This document shows, piece after piece, positions 53,684-63,242 of a stretch of DNA of 64,000 nucleotides; positions within the stretch are counted from its first letter, which is position 1; each line of letters opens with the position of its first letter. A program made the translations under genes and the position numbers. The DNA comes from Paenibacillus albus (GTDB lineage: Bacteria > Bacillota > Bacilli > Paenibacillales > Paenibacillaceae): positions 6,553,001 through 6,617,000 of the forward strand of contig NZ_CP034437.1 in NCBI RefSeq assembly GCF_003952225.1. Reading direction: 5' to 3'. Below the pieces are notes generated by a model that had not been told where the DNA came from, ran no database searches, and saw only the letters and a program-made list of their open reading frames with translations.

Positions 53684-54541
53684 ATGTCTGTTACTACGAT
53701 TGGTACCATTACAACCATTCGCCGATATCCGGTAAAATCCATGGCAGGAGAAGTGCTCCAGAGCAGCCGCATTGACAGCTACGGCTTGTACGGCGACCGC
53801 TCCTATGCGTTTATTGATGAGACTAAGGAAGGCTGGGATCGGTATTTTACGGCACGAAACGCTTCTCAGCTGTTAAGCTACCGAGCATCTTTGGGCGAAA
53901 ATGCGGGAACCTCCGTGGAAAGTACGGGGGTTGCGGCGGAAAGTACAGCGACAGCGGAAGGAAGCGTAGGGATAGTGGAAGGAAGCGTAGGGATAGTGGA
54001 AGGAAGTGCAGGAAAGGCGGAAGAACGTGCAGCGACGGTGGACAGGTTCCCGCCTGTTGCGATTACCGCTCCCGATGGGCGGAAGCTGCAATGGAATGAG
54101 GAATTGCTGCAGGAGATCCAGCAGTTCGCCAAGCCAGAGCTCTCCCTGCTCGAACATAGACCATCTTCCCCGGAGCTGCTCGCCGTGGATGCATCAAGCA
54201 TACTCATCGTGACCGATAAGTCGGTGCGGAAGCTGGAAGCCATGTGGGGCAAACCGCTCGATCCGCTTCGATTCCGCGCAAACCTGCTCGTAACCCTTGA
54301 GGATGAAGACGGCGATGAAGGCAGCTGGCTCGGCAAGCGGCTTATCGTTGGCACCGCTGAGCTGCAGATCGATGAATATTGCGAGCGCTGTTCGATGATC
54401 ACCATTGACCCCGAGACGTTCGATCGCGACCCGTCGCTGCTGCGCAAAGTCAATGAAGAGTTGAATTTACATTTTGGAGTATACGCTTCTGTCGTGAAGC
54501 CGGGGCATGTAAGGGTTGGAGATGGGGTTTACTGGGCTTAA
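53684..54541 (+). CDS. MOSC-domain protein
   Basis: The ~285-residue protein starts with the MOSC N-terminal barrel motif RRYPVKSMAGEVL and GLYGDRSYAFID. The MOSC core follows, with DPLRFRANLLV and EYCERCSMITIDPET (the Cys that binds sulfur or molybdenum cofactor). An insert of about 45 residues after position 75 is a low-complexity Glu/Gly/Ser/Val run with a 21-nt tandem duplication. MOSC proteins handle sulfur for molybdenum enzymes, in keeping with the moa/mog genes elsewhere. Confidence 0.88.
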   Translation: MSVTTIGTITTIRRYPVKSMAGEVLQSSRIDSYGLYGDRSYAFIDETKEGWDRYFTARNASQLLSYRASLGENAGTSVESTGVAAESTATAEGSVGIVEGSVGIVEGSAGKAEERAATVDRFPPVAITAPDGRKLQWNEELLQEIQQFAKPELSLLEHRPSSPELLAVDASSILIVTDKSVRKLEAMWGKPLDPLRFRANLLVTLEDEDGDEGSWLGKRLIVGTAELQIDEYCERCSMITIDPETFDRDPSLLRKVNEELNLHFGVYASVVKPGHVRVGDGVYWA

Positions 54542-54588
54542 GGATGATGGTCCGGGGAAGGGCTGCCACAGGGCCGGCAATTAACCGC

Positions 54589-54619
54589 TTGCTTATGACG
54601 TTGCGTCATAAGTTAAGCT
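54589..54619 (+). promoter_or_regulatory. MerR-type promoter with operator dyad
   Basis: TTGCTT (54589-54594) and TAAGCT (54614-54619) are 19 bp apart. The long spacer holds the dyad TTATGACG/CGTCATAA (54593-54611). Extended spacers with a central dyad are typical of MerR-activated promoters, here probably autoregulated. Confidence 0.75.
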
Positions 54620-54644
54620 TGTGTCAGTGGAAGGAGGTGTCGCG

Positions 54645-55451
54645 ATGAGTGATGAGGAGCTATACCGCGCGAGCGCTTTTGCGAAGAAGGCCGGCGTGTC
54701 CGTCCGAACGCTGCAGTTCTACGATAAGTCTGGCGTGCTGTCTCCATCATCGCGCACAGCTTCGGGTCATCGGCTGTATCGGGAAGCGGATTTGGCCAGC
54801 TTGCAGCATATTTTGGCGCTCAAATTTCTCGGCTTCTCGCTTGATGAACTGAAGTCACTCCGCCAGATGGAGCCTCAGCAATTCGGCGATGCTCTGGGTG
54901 CCCAGAAGCAGATGCTGCTAGAGCAGCGCGCCCATCTGGACGCGGTTCTGCATGCGATTGAGAAAGCAGAAAGGCTGGTCCCGTCGAATGACGGACCAGC
55001 CCTGGCAGACGCGCTCACGAAACTAATTGAGGTGATGCAGATGGAACTGAAGCCAAGCTGGGTCGCTGCTTATTTGACTCCGGAAGAGCGGCAAACCATG
55101 CGTCAAATTACGGCTGAGTCTTACTCGCCGCAAGCAAAGCAGACGCTGGCGGAGCAGCCCTTCGCCAATGAAACCGGCCGATTGTACCGGCAGTTTCGAG
55201 AGGAGCTGAAGCGCCTCTGCGAAGCAGGCGCCGACCCAAGCAGCCCTGAGGCGCAAAGCCTCGCCCGGCAGCTGCAGGATCTGAACGCCCGGCGTGCGCA
55301 GGGCGATCCCGAAATTGTCGCGGGCATGAAGCGAGCTTGGGCCGCGCTGAATGCGCTGCCCGCGGAGCAGCAGCCCGCGATGTACGCCATGAGCGCGGAG
55401 GAGCAGGCGTTCATCCGCGCGGCGAGCGTGATTTTGTATAGCAAGCGGTAG
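54645..55451 (+). CDS. MerR-family regulator, TipA-like
   Basis: The 268-residue protein has an N-terminal MerR HTH (SAFAKKAGVSVRTLQFYDKS), a dimerisation helix and a C-terminal domain (about 140-265). That domain is rich in Ala, Gln and Glu and resembles the TipAS ligand domain. Such proteins bind diverse drugs and activate efflux or their own gene. The ATG at 54645 follows GGAAGGAGGTG. Confidence 0.9.
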   Translation: MSDEELYRASAFAKKAGVSVRTLQFYDKSGVLSPSSRTASGHRLYREADLASLQHILALKFLGFSLDELKSLRQMEPQQFGDALGAQKQMLLEQRAHLDAVLHAIEKAERLVPSNDGPALADALTKLIEVMQMELKPSWVAAYLTPEERQTMRQITAESYSPQAKQTLAEQPFANETGRLYRQFREELKRLCEAGADPSSPEAQSLARQLQDLNARRAQGDPEIVAGMKRAWAALNALPAEQQPAMYAMSAEEQAFIRAASVILYSKR

Positions 55452-55870
55452 AGGGCGGTGTATAGCCCTCTCTTCGCACTGCTACCTACCGAATTTTTGC
55501 CACTTCCGCTCCCCAAGAGCGGGTTTGCCCTCTCTCAACCACTATTTTCGCGGTTTTCTCGCTTGAGCACGGCTTTTCCCTCTCTCCGCACAACCACCTG
55601 CCGCATTCCTGCCACTTTCGCTCCCAAAGAGCGGGTTTCCCCTCTCTCAACCGCTATTCTCGCGGTTTTCTCGCTTGAGAGCGGCTTTTCCCTCTCTCAG
55701 CTACAAAATCTTAGTTAGTTTGATCAGCTTCAGAGCCGAGAACTCATATCTGTGCTCTCACCCAACTTTTGGCGCGTTTCGAATGCTGAGAGAACGAATG
55801 CGTGCTCTCAGCTACAGAATATTAGTTAGTTTAATCAATTTCGGCGCCGAGAGCATATATGCTCTCTCAC
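55450..55870. repeat. Palindrome array C: eight hairpins with alternating ~50/62-bp spacing
   Basis: Units start at about 55450, 55515, 55565, 55628, 55676, 55738, 55788 and 55849, spaced 65, 50, 63, 48, 62, 50 and 61 bp. Early units are of the GAGAGCGGCTTTTCCCTCTC kind; the last is the perfect palindrome GAGAGCATATATGCTCTC. Linkers carry TTAGTTAGTTT twice, also found at the end of array B. It lies between two converging genes; no gene is supported in it. Confidence 0.85.
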
Positions 55871-55901
55871 CCCACTTTGCTCGCTTCCCCCCCCGCCCGA
55901 A

Positions 55902-56687
55902 TCAAGAACCCGTCGAGCGATAATGCCGCTCACCGATGCGCCAGACGAGCAGGCATGGTGCGAGGAACACGAGTCCGAGCAGCGGCAGCAACGCGTACAT
56001 CGGGTGATCCGCGGCGCCGTCGCGTCCGAGGATGTACAGCAGCGGCAAGTAGTTGACGCTGCCGAACGGGATAATGAAGGTGAAGAAACGCTTCACCCAC
56101 TTATGGTAGATGTTCAGCGGATACTGAATCATCTCCCGACCGCCGTCGGTGAAGATGTTGGCGACTTCGAGTCCCTGCACGGTCCAGAAGCTAATCGACG
56201 CAGCCAAAATAAAAATGCCCGTGAAGATCACAATTCCGCTCATCACCATGAGCACGAGTGCCACCACCTTGAGCGGCGTCCAGCTCGCCTCCATATGACT
56301 AGCCGCCCATACCAGCACAACGGCGCTAAGCGCGAGCCGCCCAATACGGGCGAACTCGAACCGAGAGCCGAACACTTGCAAGGTCGTGCTGCGCGGACGA
56401 ACGAGCAGCCTGTCGAAGTTGCCGCTCACGACGAGGCTCGAGAATACATCGAACCCCCTTGCGAAACATTCGGTGAACGAGAACGCCATCTGCGTCACCC
56501 CGAAACATAGCACCACCTCGTAGAAACTCCAGCCCTTTAGATCCCCGAAGCGTTCGAACATAAAGTAGACGCCCGCGAACGTTGTAAACGGCGTTAAACA
56601 CTGACCGAACGTAAGCAGCAGAAAAGAGCCGCGGTACTGCATCTCAGAACGCAGCAGCATCAGCATGTATTTGAAATATAGCTTCAT
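55902..56687 (-). CDS. ABC-2 type exporter permease (second)
   Basis: The 261-residue membrane protein has six helices and the pattern of ABC-2 permeases (DUF990 type): FGDLKGWSFYEVVLCFGVTQ and RPRSTTLQVFGSRFE. It pairs with the permease encoded nine bases upstream and the ATPase before that. Substrate unknown. Confidence 0.85.
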   Translation of the reverse strand: MKLYFKYMLMLLRSEMQYRGSFLLLTFGQCLTPFTTFAGVYFMFERFGDLKGWSFYEVVLCFGVTQMAFSFTECFARGFDVFSSLVVSGNFDRLLVRPRSTTLQVFGSRFEFARIGRLALSAVVLVWAASHMEASWTPLKVVALVLMVMSGIVIFTGIFILAASISFWTVQGLEVANIFTDGGREMIQYPLNIYHKWVKRFFTFIIPFGSVNYLPLLYILGRDGAADHPMYALLPLLGLVFLAPCLLVWRIGERHYRSTGS

Positions 56688-56696
56688 TCTCGCATC

Positions 56697-57500
56697 TCAC
56701 CCTCCTTGCACGACGACACGCCGCAGCGCTTTATTCATTAATATTTTGCCAAGAGCAACTAGACCTGCCAGCCATGCCGCTTGCGCCGCCAATCCCGACA
56801 ACGCTTCACTCTTGGACAGATCGCCTGTGAACACTCGGAATGGAAAATCTGCGGTCCAGTGGAACGGCAGCAGGTAGACGATATTTTGCATCCAGCCCGG
56901 CATCAGCGGTACAGGAATGATGAGCCCCGCGAGAAACTCACCGAAGATACTGAACAATAGCAGCGATCCGCCTGGCGACATCGTAACGAAGACAGAAATG
57001 TAAATCAGCATAGAGATCGCAACGACCATGAGCAGCCCTGCAAGGAGCACAAGGGCGAAGAATACAAAGGTGAGCAGATCGGAAGGTAATTCGAGCCGAT
57101 ACGGCTTCGGTAGAAACAGGGTAACAAGGAGTAACGGGAAGCAGCGGAGCAATGCGCTTGATAACCGCGTCGCGAGGAGCTTGGCGTACCAGAGGCCGTA
57201 AATGTCGCTCGGTCTGCACAATTCGTAGGCGATATTGCCGCTTGTGATGAGTCCAAACAATTCATTATCCCTGAGCCACAGCATAATAAATACGAGAAAA
57301 GCTTGCTTGAGCCAGGTGTAGGTGATCACTGCAGTCAGTGTCATAGGGGGATTCGAAACGGAATGCGCGTAGAACGCCTGAAAAATCATAATAAACATAA
57401 AGCCGAAGAAAAATTGTGTCGCTATGCCAGCCAGCGCCGCCGCGCGATACTGCAGTCCCGTACTAATGCGCAGCCTGAATACGGACAGATACGCCCTCAT
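56697..57500 (-). CDS. ABC-2 type exporter permease (first)
   Basis: The 267-residue membrane protein has six helices, starting MRAYLSVFRLRISTGLQYRA, with ELCRPSDIYGLWYAK in the middle, again of the DUF990 type. Its start overlaps the ATPase stop in ATGA form. It forms a heterodimer with the next permease (inference). Confidence 0.85.
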   Translation of the reverse strand: MRAYLSVFRLRISTGLQYRAAALAGIATQFFFGFMFIMIFQAFYAHSVSNPPMTLTAVITYTWLKQAFLVFIMLWLRDNELFGLITSGNIAYELCRPSDIYGLWYAKLLATRLSSALLRCFPLLLVTLFLPKPYRLELPSDLLTFVFFALVLLAGLLMVVAISMLIYISVFVTMSPGGSLLLFSIFGEFLAGLIIPVPLMPGWMQNIVYLLPFHWTADFPFRVFTGDLSKSEALSGLAAQAAWLAGLVALGKILMNKALRRVVVQGG

Positions 57501-58474
57501 ATCTCGTACTCCTTATACATCTGCACGATGATGTCCTCGATCGGCTGGCTATCAATGGTTACATCCAGCAGCTCGACCTGCGAAGAGAGGCTTGTGATCG
57601 CTTCGGATATCATCACCTGCTCGGTATCGACGCTGATGATCGCCCGCTCCGGCGTCCAAGACAGCAGCGATGCCCCTGGAATTTCAATCGGCTTCGCGTT
57701 CTCGTGGTAATCCGCCGTAATCGTCCTTCGTGTACCGAAGCGGCCTCTCAGTCCGGCAACACTGCCATCGTAGAGAAGCGTGCCTTTGCCAATGAGCAGA
57801 ATTCGATCCGCCAGCGCCTCAATGTCGTTCATGTCATGCGTAGTCAGAATGACCGTGACGCCTCGCTCTTTGTTAATCTCCTTAATAAAATGGCGCACGG
57901 CAATCTTCGATACCGCATCGAGCCCGATCGTCGGTTCATCGAGGAACAGGATGCTCGGACTGTGCAGCAGCGAGGCAGCGATTTCACAGCGCATTCGCTG
58001 TCCGAGACTAAGCTGCCGAACCGGCGTGTACATGATACTGCTGAGGTCCAGCGTCTCGACGAGCAAGGTCAATGTCTTCTTGTACTCCGCATGCGGAACG
58101 TTATAGATGTCTCGCAGCAGCTCGAAGGATTCGATCACGGGAACGTCCCACCACAGCTGTGAGCGCTGCCCGAAGACGACACCGATGTGCTTCACGTACT
58201 GGACACGGTCGAGCCAAGGGGTATAGCCCTTGATCTTGCAAATTCCGCGATCCGGGACGAGGATGCCGCTCATCACTTTGATCGTCGTCGATTTGCCAGC
58301 GCCATTGGGCCCGATGTAGCCGACGATTTCACCCGGTGCAATCGAGAACGAGACATCCCGGAGCGCTTCTACCGCGGTGTACTCGCGATGGAACAACGAT
58401 TTGACCGCATGCTTAATACCTGGCTCGCGCTTCGCGACCAGGAAGGTTTTGCTGATACCTTCTACGGTTATCAA
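57497..58474 (-). CDS. ABC exporter ATPase
   Basis: The 325-residue protein has Walker A GPNGAGKST (about 55-63), signature LSLGQ, Walker B ILFLDEPTIGLD and the switch His in TTHDMND. A C-terminal domain of about 85 residues follows. The TTG start at 58474 follows GGAGG nine bases upstream. It energises the two permeases that follow. Confidence 0.92.
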   Translation of the reverse strand: MITVEGISKTFLVAKREPGIKHAVKSLFHREYTAVEALRDVSFSIAPGEIVGYIGPNGAGKSTTIKVMSGILVPDRGICKIKGYTPWLDRVQYVKHIGVVFGQRSQLWWDVPVIESFELLRDIYNVPHAEYKKTLTLLVETLDLSSIMYTPVRQLSLGQRMRCEIAASLLHSPSILFLDEPTIGLDAVSKIAVRHFIKEINKERGVTVILTTHDMNDIEALADRILLIGKGTLLYDGSVAGLRGRFGTRRTITADYHENAKPIEIPGASLLSWTPERAIISVDTEQVMISEAITSLSSQVELLDVTIDSQPIEDIIVQMYKEYEI

Positions 58475-58557
58475 TTTCCTGTACCTCCATATTTACGTAG
58501 TTTTAGTAAATGACAGGGAGAAGATAATACCACCGTCTGTATAAAACTGTCAACAAC

Positions 58558-58590
58558 AAAAAAGGCCCGTCATTGAACGGACCCTGACAT
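58558..58590 (-). terminator. Terminator after the unknown 159-residue protein gene
   Basis: On the minus strand GGTCCGTTC and GACGGGCC pair, followed by TTTTTTG. Confidence 0.8.
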
Positions 58591-58624
58591 AGCTTGCATA
58601 TTCTAGCCGCTACTATTGCATTTT

Positions 58625-59104
58625 CTATAAAACAGGTCCATAGAACACACCAACGAGCGAGATCGGACCGATGACAGAGGCACTTGTTTCTTCAATTGGC
58701 TCCAGCTCTGCCGTTAAATTATAGGCGTTAAAATTGCTGGTCGTATTGAAGTCAGCCATTTGGAGCTCAATCGTATAATAAGCTTCAGCTCCTGATTCGA
58801 AACCGATTCGCGTATTTGCGATCTCAACCCCAATAGATGTCGAATCAAGCGACTTAAACAGTTTCACGATAATTTGACCGCTGCCGCCCGTGCCGAGCAC
58901 ACCGAGCATCGCCGTCAGGACGATCCGATTACTTGGAGGGAGCAGATCGGAATATAAGCCCACGTCCGCTTGAAAATAGCCCTCCGCAATCGTGTATTTA
59001 TCATCCGCTGGCATCGTTGTAATAAACCCTTCAGGAATTGGCACGCCTTGTCCCTGTCCTGGGCTTGGCACACTTACTTTCATGTCGAGCACACTTAAGC
59101 TCAT
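58625..59104 (-). CDS. Unrecognised beta-rich protein (159 aa)
   Basis: The product starts MSLSVLDMKV, has a Pro/Gly/Gln segment (PSPGQGQGVPIPEG, about 13-26) and then a long run of beta-like strands rich in Thr, Ile and Gly. No signal peptide, membrane helix or cysteine is seen. The composition resembles spore-surface or appendage proteins, but this is only an impression. It stands alone with its own terminator. Confidence 0.65.
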   Translation of the reverse strand: MSLSVLDMKVSVPSPGQGQGVPIPEGFITTMPADDKYTIAEGYFQADVGLYSDLLPPSNRIVLTAMLGVLGTGGSGQIIVKLFKSLDSTSIGVEIANTRIGFESGAEAYYTIELQMADFNTTSNFNAYNLTAELEPIEETSASVIGPISLVGVFYGPVL

Positions 59105-59198
59105 CGTAATAACCTCACCTTCCGAACCTATACTTCACTACTTGCTAGTATATGGACTCGGGTGGCAAAGGGTTTGTACACATGCCAACAACTTCAGA

Positions 59199-60272
59199 TT
59201 ATTTCCGGTGCATTTTGAACTCCAGGAACAAGTCGTTATAGTGGGAGAGCATCCGCTTGCCTAAATTGCGGTACACTTCCAGCTTCGCTGTCACTTCCGG
59301 ACTTGGATAGAACCGCTTGTCGCCCGAAATGTCTTCCGGCAGCAGCTCCAGCGCTTTCTTATTCGGCGTTGCGTAGCCGACATACTCGGCATTCTGCGCG
59401 GCGTGCTCAGGATCAAGCATGAAGTTGATAAACTTGTGCGCGCCTTCTACATTCTTGGCCGTCTTCGGTATGACGATATTATCGAACCACAGGTTCGAGC
59501 CTTCCTCCGGGACCACATAGGTCAGCTTGTCGTTCTCGTCAATAATCTCCGCCGCATCGCCCGACCACACGACGCCAACCGCAGCCTCTTCGTTCGCAAG
59601 CAGCAGCTTAATCTCGTCACCGACGATCGCTTTGACGTTCGGCGTCAGCTCCTTAAGCTTGTTTTTTGCCTGCTGCAGGTGCTCTTCGTTCGTATCGTTG
59701 AGCGAATAATGAAGGCTGTTCAGCCCGAAGCCGATCACCTCGCGCGCGCCGTCCACGAGCAAAATTTGGTTGTGCAAGCTCGGATTCCAGAGATCGTCCC
59801 AGCTTTTGAATTCGATTCCTTTCACCAGCTCCGGATTGTAGACGATACCGACCGTACCCCAGAAATAAGGGATCGAGTACTCGTTATTCGGATCGAAGGA
59901 CAAATTCATGTATTTCGGATCGATATATTTGAGATTCGGCAGCTTCGACTTGTCGATCGGCAGCAGCAGGTTCTCTTCTTTCATTTTGCTAATCGCATAT
60001 TCGGAAGGGACGCTTATGTCGAAGGTTGTGCCGCCCTGCTCGATCTTCGTCATCATCGCTTCGTTGGAATCGAACGTCGAGTAGATGACCTTGAGGCCGC
60101 TCTCCTTCTCGAATTCAGTGATCAGCTCCGGGTCGATATAATCGCCCCAGTTATAGATGGTCAGCGTATTGGCGCCGGAGTAGCCTTGCGATGAATTCAG
60201 CGCGGAAGCGCCGTACATCAGGGCAAAAGCAAGCAGAACGACAAGCACCGTCATCCGCATCAGCTGGTTCAT
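59199..60272 (-). CDS. potD: Polyamine ABC transporter substrate-binding protein PotD
   Basis: The ~357-residue protein matches PotD: LTIYNWGDYIDPELITEFEKES (read in two parts), GGTTFDISVPSEY, SIPYFWGTVGIVYN and VVWSGDAAEI. It captures spermidine or putrescine outside the membrane. The N-terminal hydrophobic stretch ends in GASAL and has no lipobox Cys, unlike most Gram-positive binding proteins. The ATG at 60272 overlaps the potC stop (ATGA). Confidence 0.93.
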   Translation of the reverse strand: MNQLMRMTVLVVLLAFALMYGASALNSSQGYSGANTLTIYNWGDYIDPELITEFEKESGLKVIYSTFDSNEAMMTKIEQGGTTFDISVPSEYAISKMKEENLLLPIDKSKLPNLKYIDPKYMNLSFDPNNEYSIPYFWGTVGIVYNPELVKGIEFKSWDDLWNPSLHNQILLVDGAREVIGFGLNSLHYSLNDTNEEHLQQAKNKLKELTPNVKAIVGDEIKLLLANEEAAVGVVWSGDAAEIIDENDKLTYVVPEEGSNLWFDNIVIPKTAKNVEGAHKFINFMLDPEHAAQNAEYVGYATPNKKALELLPEDISGDKRFYPSPEVTAKLEVYRNLGKRMLSHYNDLFLEFKMHRK

Positions 60273-61099
60273 TTGTTCGCCAGCCCCCATTCCTTGCCGC
60301 TGCCCGTTCGTCCGGATACTTGTCCGCGGCTGCGCCGGTTAAGGAAGTAATAGCCGACCACAAGCAGCATGGTGAAGACGAAGATGAGCGTCGACAGTGC
60401 ATTAATAGACAACGAAACGCCTTGTCTTGCCCGAGAGTAGATCTCAACGGACAATGTCGTGAACCCGTTGCCGGTCACGAAGAATGTAACGGCGAAATCG
60501 TCCAGCGAGTACGTTAATGCCATGAAGAACCCTGCGAAAATGCCTGATTTGATGAAAGGGAGCATGACCTTGGTCAGTACATCCCACTCCGTTGCCCCTA
60601 GATCGCGCGCGGCGTCGAGCAGCGTCGGACTCATCTCCTCCAGCCTCGGCAGCACCATTATGACGACAATCGGTACACTGAACGCGATATGCGAGATCAG
60701 CACTGAAGCGAAGCCGAGCTTGATGCCGATCATCGTGAACAGGATGAGGAACGATGCCCCGATGATGACGTCCGGGCTGACGATCAGCACGTTGTTGAGT
60801 GACAGAAGCGTGCTCTGATTCGACCTTTTGCGAACGTGATGAATGGCGATGGCGCCAATAACGCCAAGTATCGTTGAGATAACCGATGCGAATAGCGCTA
60901 TGACGAGCGTATTTAGCAGGATAATGAGCAGCCGCGTATCCGCGAACACTTCCTTATACCACTCCAGCGTGAAGCCTTCGAAGCCATGCATGCTGCCGCC
61001 GCTGTTGAACGAGTAATACGACAAGTAAAGAATCGGCGCATACAGAATAATAAAGACGAGCCAGAGATATATATTTGACCATTTCAGTGAACGTTTCAT
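60269..61099 (-). CDS. potC: Polyamine ABC transporter permease PotC
   Basis: The 276-residue membrane protein has six helices and the EAA loop LLDAARDLGATEWDVLTKVMLP (in two pieces), which contacts the ATPase. It forms the channel with PotB, encoded nine bases upstream. Confidence 0.93.
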   Translation of the reverse strand: MKRSLKWSNIYLWLVFIILYAPILYLSYYSFNSGGSMHGFEGFTLEWYKEVFADTRLLIILLNTLVIALFASVISTILGVIGAIAIHHVRKRSNQSTLLSLNNVLIVSPDVIIGASFLILFTMIGIKLGFASVLISHIAFSVPIVVIMVLPRLEEMSPTLLDAARDLGATEWDVLTKVMLPFIKSGIFAGFFMALTYSLDDFAVTFFVTGNGFTTLSVEIYSRARQGVSLSINALSTLIFVFTMLLVVGYYFLNRRSRGQVSGRTGSGKEWGLANK

Positions 61100-61108
61100 A
61101 AGCTGCCC

Positions 61109-61945
61109 TTACCTCCTTCCTCTCGTGCGATTGCCGGTGAGAATCATAATGATCGCCATCGCAATAATGAGGAACACCGCAATTGTCGCCCCCATACCCC
61201 AGTCCTGCGTCACGAGAAAATGCTGCTCAATTGCTGTGCCGAGCGTAATGACCCGGTTGCCCGCAATGAGGCGCGTAATCATGAACAGCGACAACGCTGG
61301 AATGAATACCGCTTGGCAGCCGGACTTCACGCCATTAATCGTCAGCGGGAAGATGACGCGGCGGAACGTTGTCCAAGGCGAAGCGCCAAGATCGCGCGAG
61401 GCGTCGATGAGCGACGGATTCAACTCCTCAATCGCATTAAAGATCGGCAGAATCATGAACGGGATGAAGATATAGACCGATACGAAAATAAAGCTGAAAT
61501 CCGTAAAGAGAATCTGCTGCTTGCCAATTCCAATCGTTTCGAGAATGGCATTCGCCGCTCCGTACGTGCCGAATAATCCAATGAACGCGTAGGTTTTCAG
61601 CAGCAGGTTGATCCAGCTTGGCAGAATGATAAGCAGCAGCCAGAGCTGCTTATGTTTCGTTCTGGTCAGCAAATACGCCGCCGGGTAGCTGACGAGCAGC
61701 GAGAACGCCGTAATGAGGAACGCGTACCAGAACGAGCTGAACGTCATCTTCATATAGACAGGCGTGAAGAAATGCCCGTAATTGGCGAAGGTGAACTTGC
61801 CGTCTACATCGAACAGCGAGTCATAGACGATAAGAATGATCGGAGCCGCCACGAATAGCAGCATCCACAGCAAATAGGGAATCAGATAGAAATTTCGCGC
61901 ACGCGGAGCGACAGCATGGGAAGAGTATGTATCGGCCGTCCTCAT
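61109..61945 (-). CDS. potB: Polyamine ABC transporter permease PotB
   Basis: The 278-residue membrane protein has six helices and the EAA loop [22 protein letters not shown] (in two pieces). Its start overlaps the potA stop in ATGA form. Confidence 0.93.
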   Translation of the reverse strand: MRTADTYSSHAVAPRARNFYLIPYLLWMLLFVAAPIILIVYDSLFDVDGKFTFANYGHFFTPVYMKMTFSSFWYAFLITAFSLLVSYPAAYLLTRTKHKQLWLLLIILPSWINLLLKTYAFIGLFGTYGAANAILETIGIGKQQILFTDFSFIFVSVYIFIPFMILPIFNAIEELNPSLIDASRDLGASPWTTFRRVIFPLTINGVKSGCQAVFIPALSLFMITRLIAGNRVITLGTAIEQHFLVTQDWGMGATIAVFLIIAMAIIMILTGNRTRGRR

Positions 61946-63057
61946 GAGTACGATTCCAGCCTTCTGTCGAATTCTTCTTCCGTTTCATTGAATCGCATGA
62001 CGTGAATCGCTTCGGGGTCAAAGGTCAGTCCGATCGTTTCCCCGACCTCCGCCTTGCGTGTCGAATGGACAAGCCATTTGTTGCCCGCTTCGTCAGCGCA
62101 TTGGATCTCGAAGTGAACGCCGCGGAACAGCTGCGTCTCTACGCGCACCTGCATCTTCCCGTCCTCCGGCCGTGTAATCTCCAGATCCTCCGGGCGAATG
62201 ACGATGTCGATCGGTTCGTTCGGCTGTAAGCCTTTGTCCACGCACTCGAAGGATTTGCCTGCGAATTCGACGACGTAGTCTGCCTTCATCCGTCCGTCTA
62301 CGATGTTCGATTCCCCGATAAAATCAGCCACGAAGCGGTTGATCGGCTCATCATAAATGTCCATTGGCGTACCGCTTTGCTGAATGCGGCCTTCGCTTAG
62401 AACGAAGATTTCATCCGACATCGCGAGCGCCTCTTCTTGGTCATGCGTAACGAAAATAAACGTAATGCCAAGGCGCCGCTGCAATTCGCGCAGCTCCACC
62501 TGCATTTCGGTGCGAAGCTTCAGATCGAGCGCCGAGAGCGGCTCATCGAGCAGGATAATCTCCGGACGATTCACAATCGCCCGCGCAATCGCAACCCTCT
62601 GCCGCTGGCCGCCGGACATCTCGGTGATCTCACGGTTCTCGTAGCCGCTAAGGTTAACGAAACGAAGCGCTTCCTGCACCTTCTCTTTGATCTCTGCTTG
62701 CTTCATTTTTTTAATGCGCAGGCCGAATGCAATGTTCTCAAACACATTCAGATGCGGGAACAACGCGTAATCCTGAAACACCGTATTCACCTGGCGCTTG
62801 TTCGCCGGAATATGGTTAATCATTTGCCCGTTAAAATAAATACTGCCCTTCGTCGGGGCCGTGAATCCGGCAATGAGCCGCAAAATCGTCGTTTTGCCGC
62901 AGCCGGACGGACCTAGCAGCGTATAAAATTTACCCCGCTCAATCTCGAAGCTGACGTCCTTCAGCACAGCGGGATCGCTCTCATATTGCTTGGTCACGCC
63001 GTCAAAGCGAATGATCGCCTCGGCCTTGTTTATGTTCGAATTGGTACTTAGGTTCAT
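61942..63057 (-). CDS. potA: Polyamine ABC transporter ATPase PotA
   Basis: The ~371-residue protein has Walker [12 protein letters not shown], signature MSGGQRQR, Walker [13 protein letters not shown], the switch His in VTHDQEEA and a C-terminal TOBE domain with [10 protein letters not shown]. It powers spermidine/putrescine uptake. An upstream GTG at 63069 is possible, but sits too close to AAAGGAG; the ATG at 63057 is taken. It is the first gene of potABCD. Confidence 0.93.
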   Translation of the reverse strand: MNLSTNSNINKAEAIIRFDGVTKQYESDPAVLKDVSFEIERGKFYTLLGPSGCGKTTILRLIAGFTAPTKGSIYFNGQMINHIPANKRQVNTVFQDYALFPHLNVFENIAFGLRIKKMKQAEIKEKVQEALRFVNLSGYENREITEMSGGQRQRVAIARAIVNRPEIILLDEPLSALDLKLRTEMQVELRELQRRLGITFIFVTHDQEEALAMSDEIFVLSEGRIQQSGTPMDIYDEPINRFVADFIGESNIVDGRMKADYVVEFAGKSFECVDKGLQPNEPIDIVIRPEDLEITRPEDGKMQVRVETQLFRGVHFEIQCADEAGNKWLVHSTRKAEVGETIGLTFDPEAIHVMRFNETEEEFDRRLESYS

Positions 63058-63186
63058 GCGCTTTCGCACACTCCTTTCGGATAGAGATGAAAAATGTCGA
63101 TTTTTATTCGTATATTCCTTTGGATAGTATAACCAAACATGGCTTGCACATGAAGTGTTTTTTAAACATGTCGAATTCTGTTTACA

Positions 63187-63223
63187 TAAAAAATACCATC
63201 CAGGCTGATAATCCCGGATGGCA
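63187..63223 (-). terminator. Terminator after the DinB-family gene
   Basis: On the minus strand TGCCATCC and GGATGGTA pair across a loop and run into TTTTTTATG, upstream of potA. Confidence 0.8.
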
Positions 63224-63242
63224 TGAGTTGCAGGAAGTGCTG

